19,462 nt of DNA from CBDUBU01 sp965365465 (GCA_965365465.1 CBDUBU010000039.1:1-19462), one strand, 5' to 3'; shown: positions 1 to 7,609, numbered from the stretch's first letter. The notes: generated by a model not told the origin, from the letters alone. Translations and numbers: made by a program.

Positions 1-361
1 GTGTGCGCTGCGCCTCGTCCGTGCTCCGGAAGAGCCGAACCGTTACTTCTCTTTCCTCTCCACGCTCCAGGGGTCCCAGGCCCGTGCCTCCGGCTACGGC
101 CAGTAGCTGCGCCAGGTCCGTGTCCCGGCCCACCTCGTAGACACCGGGCGACTTAACGGTACCGAGGACGAGCACCTTGATGGTAACCTCACCAGACTCA
201 ACATAACGGTGATAGGCCGCACCCGTGCTTTCGACGCGCCCGAAAGGGCTTGCCTGCTGCGCCCAAACCGATAGCACAGGCAATAGAAGGCTACCTGTCA
301 GGAGAAGTGTTGCCTTCATTCCTGCCGACACTGCGTTCGGGCGGCTGTTAGCTTTGTTCAT
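1..361 (-). CDS. SLBB-domain polysaccharide export protein, 3' end cut by window edge
   Basis: The start of a secreted SLBB-domain protein, likely part of the export machinery that works with the Wzc-like kinase encoded just upstream; the C-terminus lies beyond position 1. About 120 residues are visible. A hydrophobic signal peptide (around residues 15-37, ending LSVWAQQ) is followed almost at once by one SLBB repeat with the hallmark VLVLGTVKSPGVYEV and LAQLLAVAGGTGL. The Poly_export domain that precedes SLBB in classical Wza is not seen, so this may be an SLBB-only accessory protein rather than a full Wza. I took ATG 361; the internal ATG at 319 would give a tighter signal peptide (MKATLLLTG) and is a fair alternative. 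It is transcribed in the same direction as wzc, about 180 bp downstream of it. Confidence 0.85.
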   Translation of the reverse strand, partial: MNKANSRPNAVSAGMKATLLLTGSLLLPVLSVWAQQASPFGRVESTGAAYHRYVESGEVTIKVLVLGTVKSPGVYEVGRDTDLAQLLAVAGGTGLGPLERGEEREVTVRLFRSTDEAQRT

Positions 362-546
362 GTTATCGAGATCCGTTGACACCGGCGTTTCTTTTGGTAC
401 TTCTTTACTACTGCCGCTGCGTTTGGATCGAGGCGGACCTTGTATTGCCTCGCACAGCGACAAAATGCACAGGGAAGATCAGAAAGAGCCGGAGCGCTCG
501 GGGAAGCAGTTCCGGGAGATGCTGAAAACGCAAGCGCCGGACTCAC
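358..546 (-). CDS. Possible small ORF bridging wzc and the SLBB gene (62 aa, doubtful)
   Basis: This short open frame exactly fills the gap between the tyrosine-kinase gene and the SLBB gene. Its GTG start (544-546) overlaps the wzc stop as GTGA, and its TGA stop (358-360) overlaps the next ATG as ATGA. Four-base overlaps at both ends are a typical sign of translational coupling. The predicted peptide is Ser/Pro/Ala-rich at the N-terminus and Lys/Arg-rich at the C-terminus (ending KKYQKKRRCQRISIT). It has no signal peptide, membrane segment or family that I recognise. The amino-acid make-up is not persuasive and the geometry may be chance, so the gap may simply be non-coding. Confidence 0.22.
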   Translation of the reverse strand: MSPALAFSASPGTASPSAPALSDLPCAFCRCARQYKVRLDPNAAAVVKKYQKKRRCQRISIT

Positions 547-2906
547 GCAGGCGCTTTGAAGCGAGCGGAAACGCCATCTCCGCTCTGCGACGACGCAGCA
601 TAGTAATTGCTTCCGGCGTAGTGATCGTACCGGGTATAATGGTCATAGCGGAATTTGTATCCATAGGCCATCGAGACCTCAAAGCCATTCAGTACGACGC
701 CGAGTAGGGAAGCTTTGACCTCATTGAGCAGATACATACCATACTCAAGTTCAGCCTTTTTCGTAGCGCCGGCACGGGCTACGAGGACAGTGCCCTCGGC
801 CTGCTGCGCGAGCAGCAACGCATCAGCGGCAGCCCGCAGCGGTGGTGTATCTACAACTATAAAGTCGAACGATGCCTTCAGGGTAGTCAGAGCGCGCTGC
901 AACCGGTCGGCGTTCAACAATACAGGCACATCGATATCAGGCCGTCCTGCGGTGAGGACCTGTAAACGGTTGATGCCTACCGAGGCCGAATCAATGCTGC
1001 CCTCCCCCTCACGCGAAAGTAAACCGGCGAAGCCTTCTCCGAGGCCGATCCCGAAGAGTTGATGCACGCGCGGCCGTCGCATGTCTGCATCCACAAGCAA
1101 CGTACGGTAACCGGCCTGGGCCATAGCAACTGCGAGATTTGCTGCCGTGACTGACTTTCCTTCGCCAATCCCGGAACTGGTAACGACGACCACCCTGTTC
1201 GTGTCTGCGCCGGGAAGCCGGATGCGCGTGAGGGTCACCATCTGCCGATATACCTCGGCTGCTGCCGTATCCGGATTCAGGATGACGACGAGCGCCGTAC
1301 TAAGGCGCCGCCCATCCCGCTCTACATAAGCAGACCCACCGTGCCCTGATCTGATAAGCGGCCCCAGGTTGGGGACAACACCCAGGATGCGAGCGCGCCG
1401 ATCCTGAAGATGCTCCGGCTTGTAAATGCGGCTATCAAACCGCCCTTGCAGGAAAACAAGGCCCAAACCGAGCATGAGTCCAAATACAAGGCTAAGTATC
1501 ATATTCTCCGGCACGTTGGGGCTTACCGGATCCTCCGGCAATCCAGCGCTGCGAAGAACACGAGCGTATCCCGGCTCGGCCACCTCGGCAACCTGTTTTT
1601 CCTGTAACTGTTCTATGACAAATTGGTACATCCGCTCTGCATAGTCACGCTGGCGCTGCAATTGAGCGAGTTCCATGGCCCGCTCCGGAATGGTCTGCAG
1701 GTCTGCCCGATACGTAGCAAGGCGTTGTTCTGTGACCCTGATCGTTGTCTCAATGCCACTGATGCGGATGCGCTCTTCCAGGCTGCGCCGGCGCAAGTCG
1801 GCAAGGTAATCCAGGCTGCCCTCGCTGCCGGAGATGCCTCCAGCGGCCTTCACCTCTTCAATGTACTGCTCCGAGAGCCGTCCCAATTGGGCTTGAAGCA
1901 GTCCGATCTCCCGGTTCAGGGCCTGGATCTCTGCACTCTCAGTTCCACTCTCCCTGAGATTGGGATAACGCAAAAACATCTCCTCCTTGGCGATCTCACG
2001 CTCTGCAATCTTCTCCTGTAGTCCCTTGATCTGAAGCTCGATGCTGGAAGAAACCCGGCGGGCGAGTTGAGGATCAATGCCCTGTAGCTCTTTTTCTATG
2101 GCATCGAGAGAGGTTTGCCGTGTTTCCAGTTCGATGCGAGCATTGTCCCGCTGCGCCTCCAGGTCCGCGATCTGCCTGGCTACGTAACGACTCTCATCGT
2201 CAAGCGTTGCGCTGCCTCCCCGTCGCAAATAGTTCTCGATCTCCGTCTCCGCCTCGCGCAGCGCTGCCTGCCATTTCTCTTCCTGCTGCTGCAGTTCCTC
2301 CCGCGAGGAAGAGAGATACGTTCGGCTCGCATCCCGTGTGAGATTTACATACTCTTCGGCGTAAAGGTTGGCAAGCATCCAGGCGGTGTCCGGGGCTACG
2401 CTCGTAGCAGAGATACGGATGATATTTACGTCTTGCGCCACGGGAGAAAATTGGACTTCGAAACTCGGCGCTCCCTCCAGGTAGTGTGAGTTGCCGAGTC
2501 TGGCAAATACACGCTCCGCAAGCTGTGGAGAGGTACGAATCATAAATAACTCGCCCAGTAAGGAGCGATCATTCTGCGAGAAGATGTCCCCCTGCGCGAC
2601 TTCCAGATTTCCCCGGCCTGAAGGCGCCTTGCGCTGATCGAGATCCAGCATGACATAGCTGTTCGCTACGTACAGAGGGGTCCGCGTAAAAGTGTACACA
2701 GCACCTAACGCGACGACGAGCAGCACACTTATGAAGATGGTTCGCTTGCGCCGGTACAGAAGGTCGACATAGTGATCCATAAATCCTCCTGAATGGCCCT
2801 GCCCTGCCGACATCTCGGACAACTGTTCCGGCGTCGTACGACCGCTTACCAGAGATGACTTTTTACTACTATACATATGTCGATGACGATAGTCCGGCGC
2901 TTTCAT
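543..2906 (-). CDS. wzc: Wzc-type polysaccharide co-polymerase fused to a BY-kinase
   Basis: Inner-membrane chain-length regulator and autophosphorylating tyrosine kinase for exopolysaccharide or capsule export. Numbered from ATG 2906 (787 aa): Wzz-type N-terminus with first membrane helix at about 56-72, a long periplasmic coiled-coil region at about 200-440, the PCP proline motif near 455-465 (GLPEDPVSPN) and second helix at 468-487. The cytoplasmic kinase then follows with Walker A at 578-586 (SSGIGEGKS), Walker A' at 603-610 (LLVDADMR) and Walker B at 681-688 (DFIVVDTPP). The tail from about 747 to 769 is a tyrosine cluster, the usual autophosphorylation target. The length fits a one-piece kinase of the proteobacterial or Bacteroidota type. 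The start is uncertain: ATG 2780 (745 aa, MDHYVDLLYRRKR) has a strong AGGAGG about five bases upstream, whereas ATG 2906 has only a weak AGG. It lies downstream of the nucleotidyltransferase gene in the same direction. Confidence 0.95.
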   Translation of the reverse strand: MKAPDYRHRHMYSSKKSSLVSGRTTPEQLSEMSAGQGHSGGFMDHYVDLLYRRKRTIFISVLLVVALGAVYTFTRTPLYVANSYVMLDLDQRKAPSGRGNLEVAQGDIFSQNDRSLLGELFMIRTSPQLAERVFARLGNSHYLEGAPSFEVQFSPVAQDVNIIRISATSVAPDTAWMLANLYAEEYVNLTRDASRTYLSSSREELQQQEEKWQAALREAETEIENYLRRGGSATLDDESRYVARQIADLEAQRDNARIELETRQTSLDAIEKELQGIDPQLARRVSSSIELQIKGLQEKIAEREIAKEEMFLRYPNLRESGTESAEIQALNREIGLLQAQLGRLSEQYIEEVKAAGGISGSEGSLDYLADLRRRSLEERIRISGIETTIRVTEQRLATYRADLQTIPERAMELAQLQRQRDYAERMYQFVIEQLQEKQVAEVAEPGYARVLRSAGLPEDPVSPNVPENMILSLVFGLMLGLGLVFLQGRFDSRIYKPEHLQDRRARILGVVPNLGPLIRSGHGGSAYVERDGRRLSTALVVILNPDTAAAEVYRQMVTLTRIRLPGADTNRVVVVTSSGIGEGKSVTAANLAVAMAQAGYRTLLVDADMRRPRVHQLFGIGLGEGFAGLLSREGEGSIDSASVGINRLQVLTAGRPDIDVPVLLNADRLQRALTTLKASFDFIVVDTPPLRAAADALLLAQQAEGTVLVARAGATKKAELEYGMYLLNEVKASLLGVVLNGFEVSMAYGYKFRYDHYTRYDHYAGSNYYAASSQSGDGVSARFKAPA

Positions 2907-2973
2907 TGAACCTGGAATTAATGTTCATCCACAGGGGGGTGCCCCGTCATGTACTTCCTCACAGGCGATCTAT

Positions 2974-4167
2974 TCAAGCCTGCGCTCGGACGTCTGAATG
3001 CCCGGTATTTTGTCCAAGCACACCCAGCCACGCAGCTGCCATCACTAGCTTGCGCAGAAGCGAGTACGTCCCATACCGAGCCTTCGCGTAAAACGTATCC
3101 TGCATCCCAACCGGCATCCCTATACGCTCAAAAAGATTTTCCTCCTCCTCCCCCGTCATCCGCTGCGGCAACGTGTCCATGATGTGTTTTGCTGCCCGTT
3201 CAACAACTGGATCCCGCAGTTTCAGCATTTGATCCGGCACGGGCGCAGAGAGAACATGATGCGCCAGGCAGAGTCCCATGAGAAGAATACGTGTTCCTGC
3301 CATCCGGCGCGCGCGTAACAGGACATCCGCCCAGTCAAGGGAAGGGTAGGCGCTCACCAGCGCCGCGATGTCCGTGATGTACTTCAGCGATTTCCAACGG
3401 TTTTTCTGGCCGTGGAAACACAGAATGAGTAACTGATCTTCGGGCCCGAGCTGCCGCAATGAGGATTGCAGTTGCGCTTTCCGAAATGGCGCTTCCAGTG
3501 ACCTGCTCCACAGGAAATCGAAATCCGTCCGATAAGAAAAGTTGGGGGAAACAGCGCTCGTATGAATGTCTAGATTGAAGACCAGATTTCGCGTGAAAGT
3601 CAGTTCGTGCTCAAAGAAAAAACGCACCGCTCTCGCGGCCCTGCGTGGATCCTTGAGCAGCGTGTAGCCATCTTCGCGCATTGCCGCTTCAACCGCGGGC
3701 AGGTCCGACCTCGATATCAGCAAATCAATGTCCACGCAGGGCCGCAAGTCGATGCTGCCGTAGGCCAGCGCCCCGAGGCTGATTCCTTTGTAAAGGAGCG
3801 CCTGTATGCGTTCTCGTTCCAGAATCCTTGCTAACCGTTCAATCTCCTGGAGAAGAAAGGTGTTTTTTGCAGCCGCCGTACGCGCCTCTTTTGACAACGT
3901 TTCCCGGAATTGTGATGGCGCATGGGCCTCGCCAAGGGAGGTGAACACTTTAGACGCAAGGGGCGCGACCCCATGGTAATGAAGCAGCCAGAGCAGGCGC
4001 CCCCAGTTCACATCTGATCCGAGCAGCCCAATGATGCGCTCTCGCTCCTGGGGACCCGCAACGATCTTTGCACAGGCCCGCACAATTTCATACTCCAGCG
4101 CCGTATGGGGGCGGCTGACGACTTCGCGCCTTCCATCTGCACATGAGACTGCTTCTGCTGTTTGCAT
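2974..4167 (-). CDS. Nucleotidyltransferase family protein (PF14907-like) in the lasso/EPS operon
   Basis: A 397-residue soluble protein of the uncharacterised nucleotidyltransferase family often found beside lasso-peptide genes. Numbered from ATG 4167, the core is YKGISLGALAYG at about 126-137 followed by DLRPCVDIDLLI, giving the two metal-binding aspartates of the nucleotidyltransferase fold at about 146 and 148. A helical region with HGQKNRWKSLKYITDIAAL follows, as is usual in the family. The frame is also open to a TTG at 4206, but those extra 13 codons overlap repeat-like DNA, so I prefer ATG 4167. The substrate is unknown. Given the neighbours it could modify the lasso peptide or a sugar intermediate; this is inference from position only. 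It precedes wzc by 67-193 bp, depending on the wzc start. Confidence 0.85.
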   Translation of the reverse strand: MQTAEAVSCADGRREVVSRPHTALEYEIVRACAKIVAGPQERERIIGLLGSDVNWGRLLWLLHYHGVAPLASKVFTSLGEAHAPSQFRETLSKEARTAAAKNTFLLQEIERLARILERERIQALLYKGISLGALAYGSIDLRPCVDIDLLISRSDLPAVEAAMREDGYTLLKDPRRAARAVRFFFEHELTFTRNLVFNLDIHTSAVSPNFSYRTDFDFLWSRSLEAPFRKAQLQSSLRQLGPEDQLLILCFHGQKNRWKSLKYITDIAALVSAYPSLDWADVLLRARRMAGTRILLMGLCLAHHVLSAPVPDQMLKLRDPVVERAAKHIMDTLPQRMTGEEEENLFERIGMPVGMQDTFYAKARYGTYSLLRKLVMAAAWLGVLGQNTGHSDVRAQA

Positions 4168-4615
4168 AAATCCAGATTGAGGGGGCCGCTCGCTGCGCGA
4201 GGCCAAAATGTGCCGTTTTCTTACGGCTCCGCCACGTCGCTCCCAACTTCAGGGGGCAACCGTTATACCAGATGCAAGGTGCGGCAAGCGGGTCCGACCG
4301 GGCGTGGCTCCGCCACGCCAGCTACAGGAAGGCTGCAATTCAATAGCATCCAGCGCCATAGAAAATCCCGGCAAGAACCAGCAGGCGCCTGGTATTTCTT
4401 CTCACACGAAGAATCTGAAGTATCGACCGGATGTAGCGCGTATTAAGCAGGACAATGCCTGGGCTGGTCGCTGCCGATGCACTCCTTTATTTCTTCACGC
4501 TTCAGCGTTTTTCCAACCACTATGAAGACTCTTTCGCAAACAGCCCGATGTATTCGTCATCGGGCGATCTGCAGAACCATGCAGCAAGCATCTCGCGAAG
4601 CTCTAACCCTTCCGG

Positions 4616-4665
4616 GAAACAGCCTGGAGCCGGGAAAGGGCGCTGCCGACAGAGAAACTGCCTTG
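4616..4665. repeat. Degenerate copy of a dispersed intergenic repeat
   Basis: These 50 bases align with 14277-14328 in the same orientation, with about 43 identical positions and one two-base gap. Shared blocks are GCCGGGAAAGG and CAGAGAAA. About 65 bases further on (4729-4744), CTCATACTGAAC resembles TGTCATGCTGAAC, which lies at the equivalent side of the other copy. Two copies between unrelated genes indicate a dispersed non-coding repeat rather than a coding remnant. Confidence 0.55.
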
Positions 4666-4980
4666 TCCGAACAAAGACAAGATTCAAAATATAAACCCTT
4701 CGATTAAAAGAGCGGCGCCTCCAACCCACTGTCTCATACTGAACAAAGAAAAAACCCGGTCGCAACCGGCGCTGCAAAGACCAGACTTTACGGGGCCAAA
4801 TTATCAACGGCCGGCGATAACAGTTATGAAAATAGAATGCATTAAGGCAGACGCCTAAACCCAATCTCCTCAGCAGGTTAGGGATGCTGCGGGCGCCTGC
4901 AAAGCATCCTTACCCTGATCCAGCATACCTCCTTCAAGTCCGTCTCATCTCCAATGTTGACTATACGAGCAGCTATACCA

Positions 4981-5027
4981 GACAAACAAAGGGCCGCGTC
5001 AGAATGAACAAAATCCGACGCGGTCCC
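4981..5027 (-). terminator. Stem-loop terminator/attenuator after the lasso precursor
   Basis: On the minus strand, 5027-4991 forms a 10-bp GC-rich stem (arms GGGCCGCGTC at 4991-5000 and GACGCGG-CCC at 5017-5027, one bulged base at 5024) with a loop of about 16 bases. It is followed by the T-rich run TTTGTTTG at 4990-4983. It lies about 75 bp past the precursor stop. Such a stem between a RiPP precursor and the next gene usually protects or partly terminates the mRNA, so that the precursor is made in excess over downstream genes. Confidence 0.7.
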
Positions 5028-5099
5028 ACAGCAGCGGCAACAGACTGAACTACGGGAACCTGTTTGCTTCTGCACCAGAAGCATCAGAGGACTCCTGCG

Positions 5100-5237
5100 T
5101 TAGCTACACGTCATGTCCGAGAGTTTCGTGCCTGTCGGAAAATCCTTGTCCGTCGTATCTCCACAGCCATTTGCGGCTGTGATTCTCCTGACATCGCCGT
5201 AATCGACGATCGCAGGCGCTTCATACATCTTTTTCAT
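5100..5237 (-). CDS. Lasso peptide precursor (A), 45 aa
   Basis: A ribosomally made precursor of a lasso peptide. Residues 1-21 form the leader, with the RRE-binding pattern YxxPx(I)xxxGxxxxxT: Tyr5, Pro8, Ile10, Gly14 and Thr20. Thr20 falls at the conserved -2 position, so cleavage is predicted after Ala21. The 24-residue core begins ANGCGDTTD, giving Ala1 as the ring amine and Asp9 as the ring acid (a nine-residue macrolactam). Cys4 lies in the ring and Cys23 in the tail, so a ring-tail disulfide is possible, similar to class III lasso peptides. ATG 5237 is chosen because GAGAGG lies about six bases upstream; a longer frame to 5303 would overlap the cyclase gene. It sits 34 bp after the cyclase gene and is followed by a stem-loop terminator. 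Alternative core starts (Asn2 or Gly3) would break the Thr -2 rule. Confidence 0.88.
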   Translation of the reverse strand: MKKMYEAPAIVDYGDVRRITAANGCGDTTDKDFPTGTKLSDMTCS

Positions 5238-5271
5238 GCTGACCTCTCTGGGTTGGGTGCTGGATAAATGG

Positions 5272-7266
5272 TTACGCTTCCACAGCCTGAGCCGTTCGGC
5301 CAAGCTTCGGCACGTGAACCGGAGTTTCTTGATTGATATTCTCTAACGACTGCAGCCATGAACCAAACGCGATAGTACGTAAGGCCGCAGAAACATCCTG
5401 CATTCCGACGTCAGAACCCGACTTGAGCTGCCTCAACCGATCCTGAGTCGTTGCGACATTTATATACTCCTGCGTTAAGAAAGTGCGATTCTGAAGCAGA
5501 TCAAGCGCTGCGTCTATTTCGTTGCGAATTCCCTGAAGCAGGTTCGGCGAAAAATCTGTTTTATCGCGGCGCCACCGCACGTTTTCCGGGACCGTATTTT
5601 CCATCGCCTGGCGCAGTATCCAACGCCCCCATCCCCGGCGCAGGCGCAGACGGGCAGGCACGTGGAGGCAAAAATCGACCATTCGTTTGTCCCAGAAGGG
5701 GTAACGCGCTTCGAGCGACCAGGCGGAAGCAGCAGCATCCAGAATTTCGAGCGCGTAGGGCTGGAGCGGGCATCTGAGCAGCCGCAGGTGCGCCATTTGC
5801 TCTGTTTCACCGTACGCCGGGCCGACCTGCAAAGCCTTCCAGGAACGGTAGCGCTCGGCCAGCTGCACACGCTCGGCCAGGTCCGGCGCTACGAAGCGTG
5901 CGTACGCGGCTCCCTCCTGCTTCTTCGCGGGTTTCGCCAGGGCTCTGAAGGCCGGTCCTCCGACTCGGCGCAGCAATCGAAGCGGCGAAGTGTTCACGGA
6001 ACCTATTCCATAACGGACATAGGCATACATGGACTCCCAGAAGCGCTCGCCGTACGCCGCCGAAAGCGGGCGCAGTTCACGGGCCAGGGCCAGCCACCGA
6101 TGCTGCACGGCCAGTTCCCGCAACATCCCCCAGCCCTGTGAGACCACCTCATCCCCACCATGTCCGTCGAGTATGACGCTCACGCCCCTATCTCGAATAA
6201 AACGGTAGAAATTCGCGCTCTGCGCGGCATTGGGCGCGAAGGAAGGTTCATCCATCCAGGCCGGTGGTGGAGTCAGAAAGCTGAGGGGCCTGTGGTCTGC
6301 CCCATCGCCGGGCATGGAATGCCATTCCCCCGGCTCCCGGTCCAGCACCAACCGCATGTATTTCCGCTCGTCGCACGCCGCTGCCTCGTCAAACACGATC
6401 GAGAAAACAGGCAACTTTGCGCCCTTCTGCCGGCGCAGCCGACTTGCCACACAGGTTATGGAGGAGGAATCCAGCCCCCCACTTAACATCGAACCAGCCG
6501 TTGAGCCGGCGCGCAGACGGCAACGAACCGCCTCCGTAAATATTTCCCGGAAAGCCTCTACGTATGCTTCATCGGACTTCAGGTCTTCTTCGGGAGCGGA
6601 ATCTCCAATGGTCCAGTATGCCCGGACGTGTACCCTTCCTTCTTCTACAACGAGACAGTGGCCCGGCGGCAGGCGCAGGATGTCTTTGTAGAACGTATAG
6701 GTGTTATTCAACACCATGAAGGCAAGGTAGTCCGCTGCCCGTTCTTCATTGACCCGGCGCGGCACTTCCTCTATTTGCAGGAGGGCCTTTATCTCAGAGC
6801 CGAAGGCAAATGCATACGGTCCTGCATAGTAATAGAAAGGTTTTATGCCGCAGTGGTCGCGCGCGCAGAACAGCTTGCGCCGGGCGGCATCCCAGATGGC
6901 AAAGGCAAAATCGCCGAGCAGCCTGTCCACACACCCCTCTCCCCAGCGCTCGTAGGCAGCCAGGATGAGCGCGCTGTCGGGGATGGCGCCCGGACTGCCG
7001 GGCAGCCTCAACCGGCGCAGCAATTCTTCGCGGTTATCAATGCGGGCATCGGACGTAATCGCGTATAAGCCATTGGACAGGGGCAGGCGCTCTTGCAGGG
7101 ACTCAGGCGTGGTGCGCAACATACAATGACCCAGGCCGGCAGCGCCCTGACGCCAGACGACTGAACCGTCGGGGCCGCGATGGGACATCGAGCAGACCAT
7201 CCTTTCCAGGACCTCCTGCTCCACATCCCGGCCGTCGGAATATATGATGCCGGCTATTCCGCTCAT
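5272..7266 (-). CDS. Lasso peptide cyclase (C), asparagine-synthetase-like
   Basis: An ATP-dependent macrolactam synthetase that would adenylate the ring Asp side chain of the precursor and join it to the core N-terminus. The 664 residues show an N-terminal Ntn/glutaminase-like domain (1 to about 210) and a C-terminal synthetase domain with the pyrophosphatase loop SGGLDSS at 262-268 and LDGHGGDE at 366-373. Position 2 is Ser (MSGIAG) in place of the catalytic Cys2 of true AsnB, and the NGEIYN-type loop reads DARIDNR at about 73-79, as in lasso cyclases; glutamine hydrolysis is thus unlikely. An AAGG lies about five bases before the ATG. It follows the RRE gene by 58 bp and precedes the precursor by 34 bp. 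An ordinary asparagine synthetase is the alternative, but the neighbours and Ser2 argue against it. Confidence 0.92.
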   Translation of the reverse strand: MSGIAGIIYSDGRDVEQEVLERMVCSMSHRGPDGSVVWRQGAAGLGHCMLRTTPESLQERLPLSNGLYAITSDARIDNREELLRRLRLPGSPGAIPDSALILAAYERWGEGCVDRLLGDFAFAIWDAARRKLFCARDHCGIKPFYYYAGPYAFAFGSEIKALLQIEEVPRRVNEERAADYLAFMVLNNTYTFYKDILRLPPGHCLVVEEGRVHVRAYWTIGDSAPEEDLKSDEAYVEAFREIFTEAVRCRLRAGSTAGSMLSGGLDSSSITCVASRLRRQKGAKLPVFSIVFDEAAACDERKYMRLVLDREPGEWHSMPGDGADHRPLSFLTPPPAWMDEPSFAPNAAQSANFYRFIRDRGVSVILDGHGGDEVVSQGWGMLRELAVQHRWLALARELRPLSAAYGERFWESMYAYVRYGIGSVNTSPLRLLRRVGGPAFRALAKPAKKQEGAAYARFVAPDLAERVQLAERYRSWKALQVGPAYGETEQMAHLRLLRCPLQPYALEILDAAASAWSLEARYPFWDKRMVDFCLHVPARLRLRRGWGRWILRQAMENTVPENVRWRRDKTDFSPNLLQGIRNEIDAALDLLQNRTFLTQEYINVATTQDRLRQLKSGSDVGMQDVSAALRTIAFGSWLQSLENINQETPVHVPKLGRTAQAVEA

Positions 7267-7324
7267 TGAACCTTGCTTACAATCGTGTTTCCTACACGGG
7301 GCTAGCCTTTCCTTAAACAGGAGT

Positions 7325-7609
7325 CTACGCGCTCTGTCGGATCAGAATCATCTTTCGCTCAGAGAGTGCAGCGATGAACTTTTCCACATCTTTTTTCAGT
7401 GTTTCCCGCTCGACATCGTACTGGTCGCCGAGATAATCAATGATTTCACTTACCCGCTTCGGCGTATCCAGGAACTGAAAAATGCACGAACCCACCTCAT
7501 TGAGCCCGTAATACTGGCCTGACTGCACATCAAGGACGATGGACTCTCCTTCTAATTCCGCCATTGACAAGTCTTTGGAGGCAATGATGACTTCATCTTC
7601 TTCCAGCAT
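7325..7609 (-). CDS. PqqD-like RiPP recognition element (lasso B1)
   Basis: A 94-residue stand-alone PqqD-fold protein that would bind the precursor leader (the YxxP...G...T stretch) and present it to the peptidase and cyclase. Family signatures are the strand pair LDVQSGQYYGLNEVGSCIFQFLD (about 26-48), then the helical part RVSEIIDYLGDQYDVERETLKKDVEKFIAAL and a final strand KMILI. Stand-alone B1 implies a separate B2 peptidase, which is not found next to it. It lies 87 bp downstream of the glycosyl-phosphotransferase gene and 58 bp upstream of the cyclase gene in the same direction, consistent with one transcript. Confidence 0.92.
   Translation of the reverse strand: MLEEDEVIIASKDLSMAELEGESIVLDVQSGQYYGLNEVGSCIFQFLDTPKRVSEIIDYLGDQYDVERETLKKDVEKFIAALSERKMILIRQSA

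Larger units (their letters stand above)
4168..5099. other. Gene-poor stretch between lasso precursor and nucleotidyltransferase
   Basis: No convincing gene is seen on either strand. The longest minus frame (about 4520-4864) lacks an ATG start and recognisable family motifs. The stretch holds the terminator-like stem-loop at 4981-5027, a 50-bp copy of an intergenic repeat at 4616-4665, and a GGCGTGGC/GCCACGCC hairpin near 4302-4319; the 12-mer GGCTCCGCCACG occurs twice, near 4225 and 4307. This is where a leader peptidase (B2) gene would fit in the operon. I searched the three minus frames by eye for the CL...HAW signature and found only one weak resemblance (GCFPEGLELREML near 4600), which lies partly inside the repeat copy. 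Confidence 0.6.

Noticed and set aside
4520..4864. Minus-strand frame with GCFPEGLELREML, faintly like the CL...L motif of a lasso B2 peptidase
   Set aside because: There is no ATG start, no HAW motif or Asp follows in any frame, and the Cys lies inside a stretch that is repeated at 14277-14328. The resemblance is probably chance.
5238..5303. Upstream extension of the lasso precursor frame
   Set aside because: It would overlap the end of the cyclase gene and disrupt the leader layout. The ATG at 5237 has a good ribosome-binding site and gives a leader of standard length.
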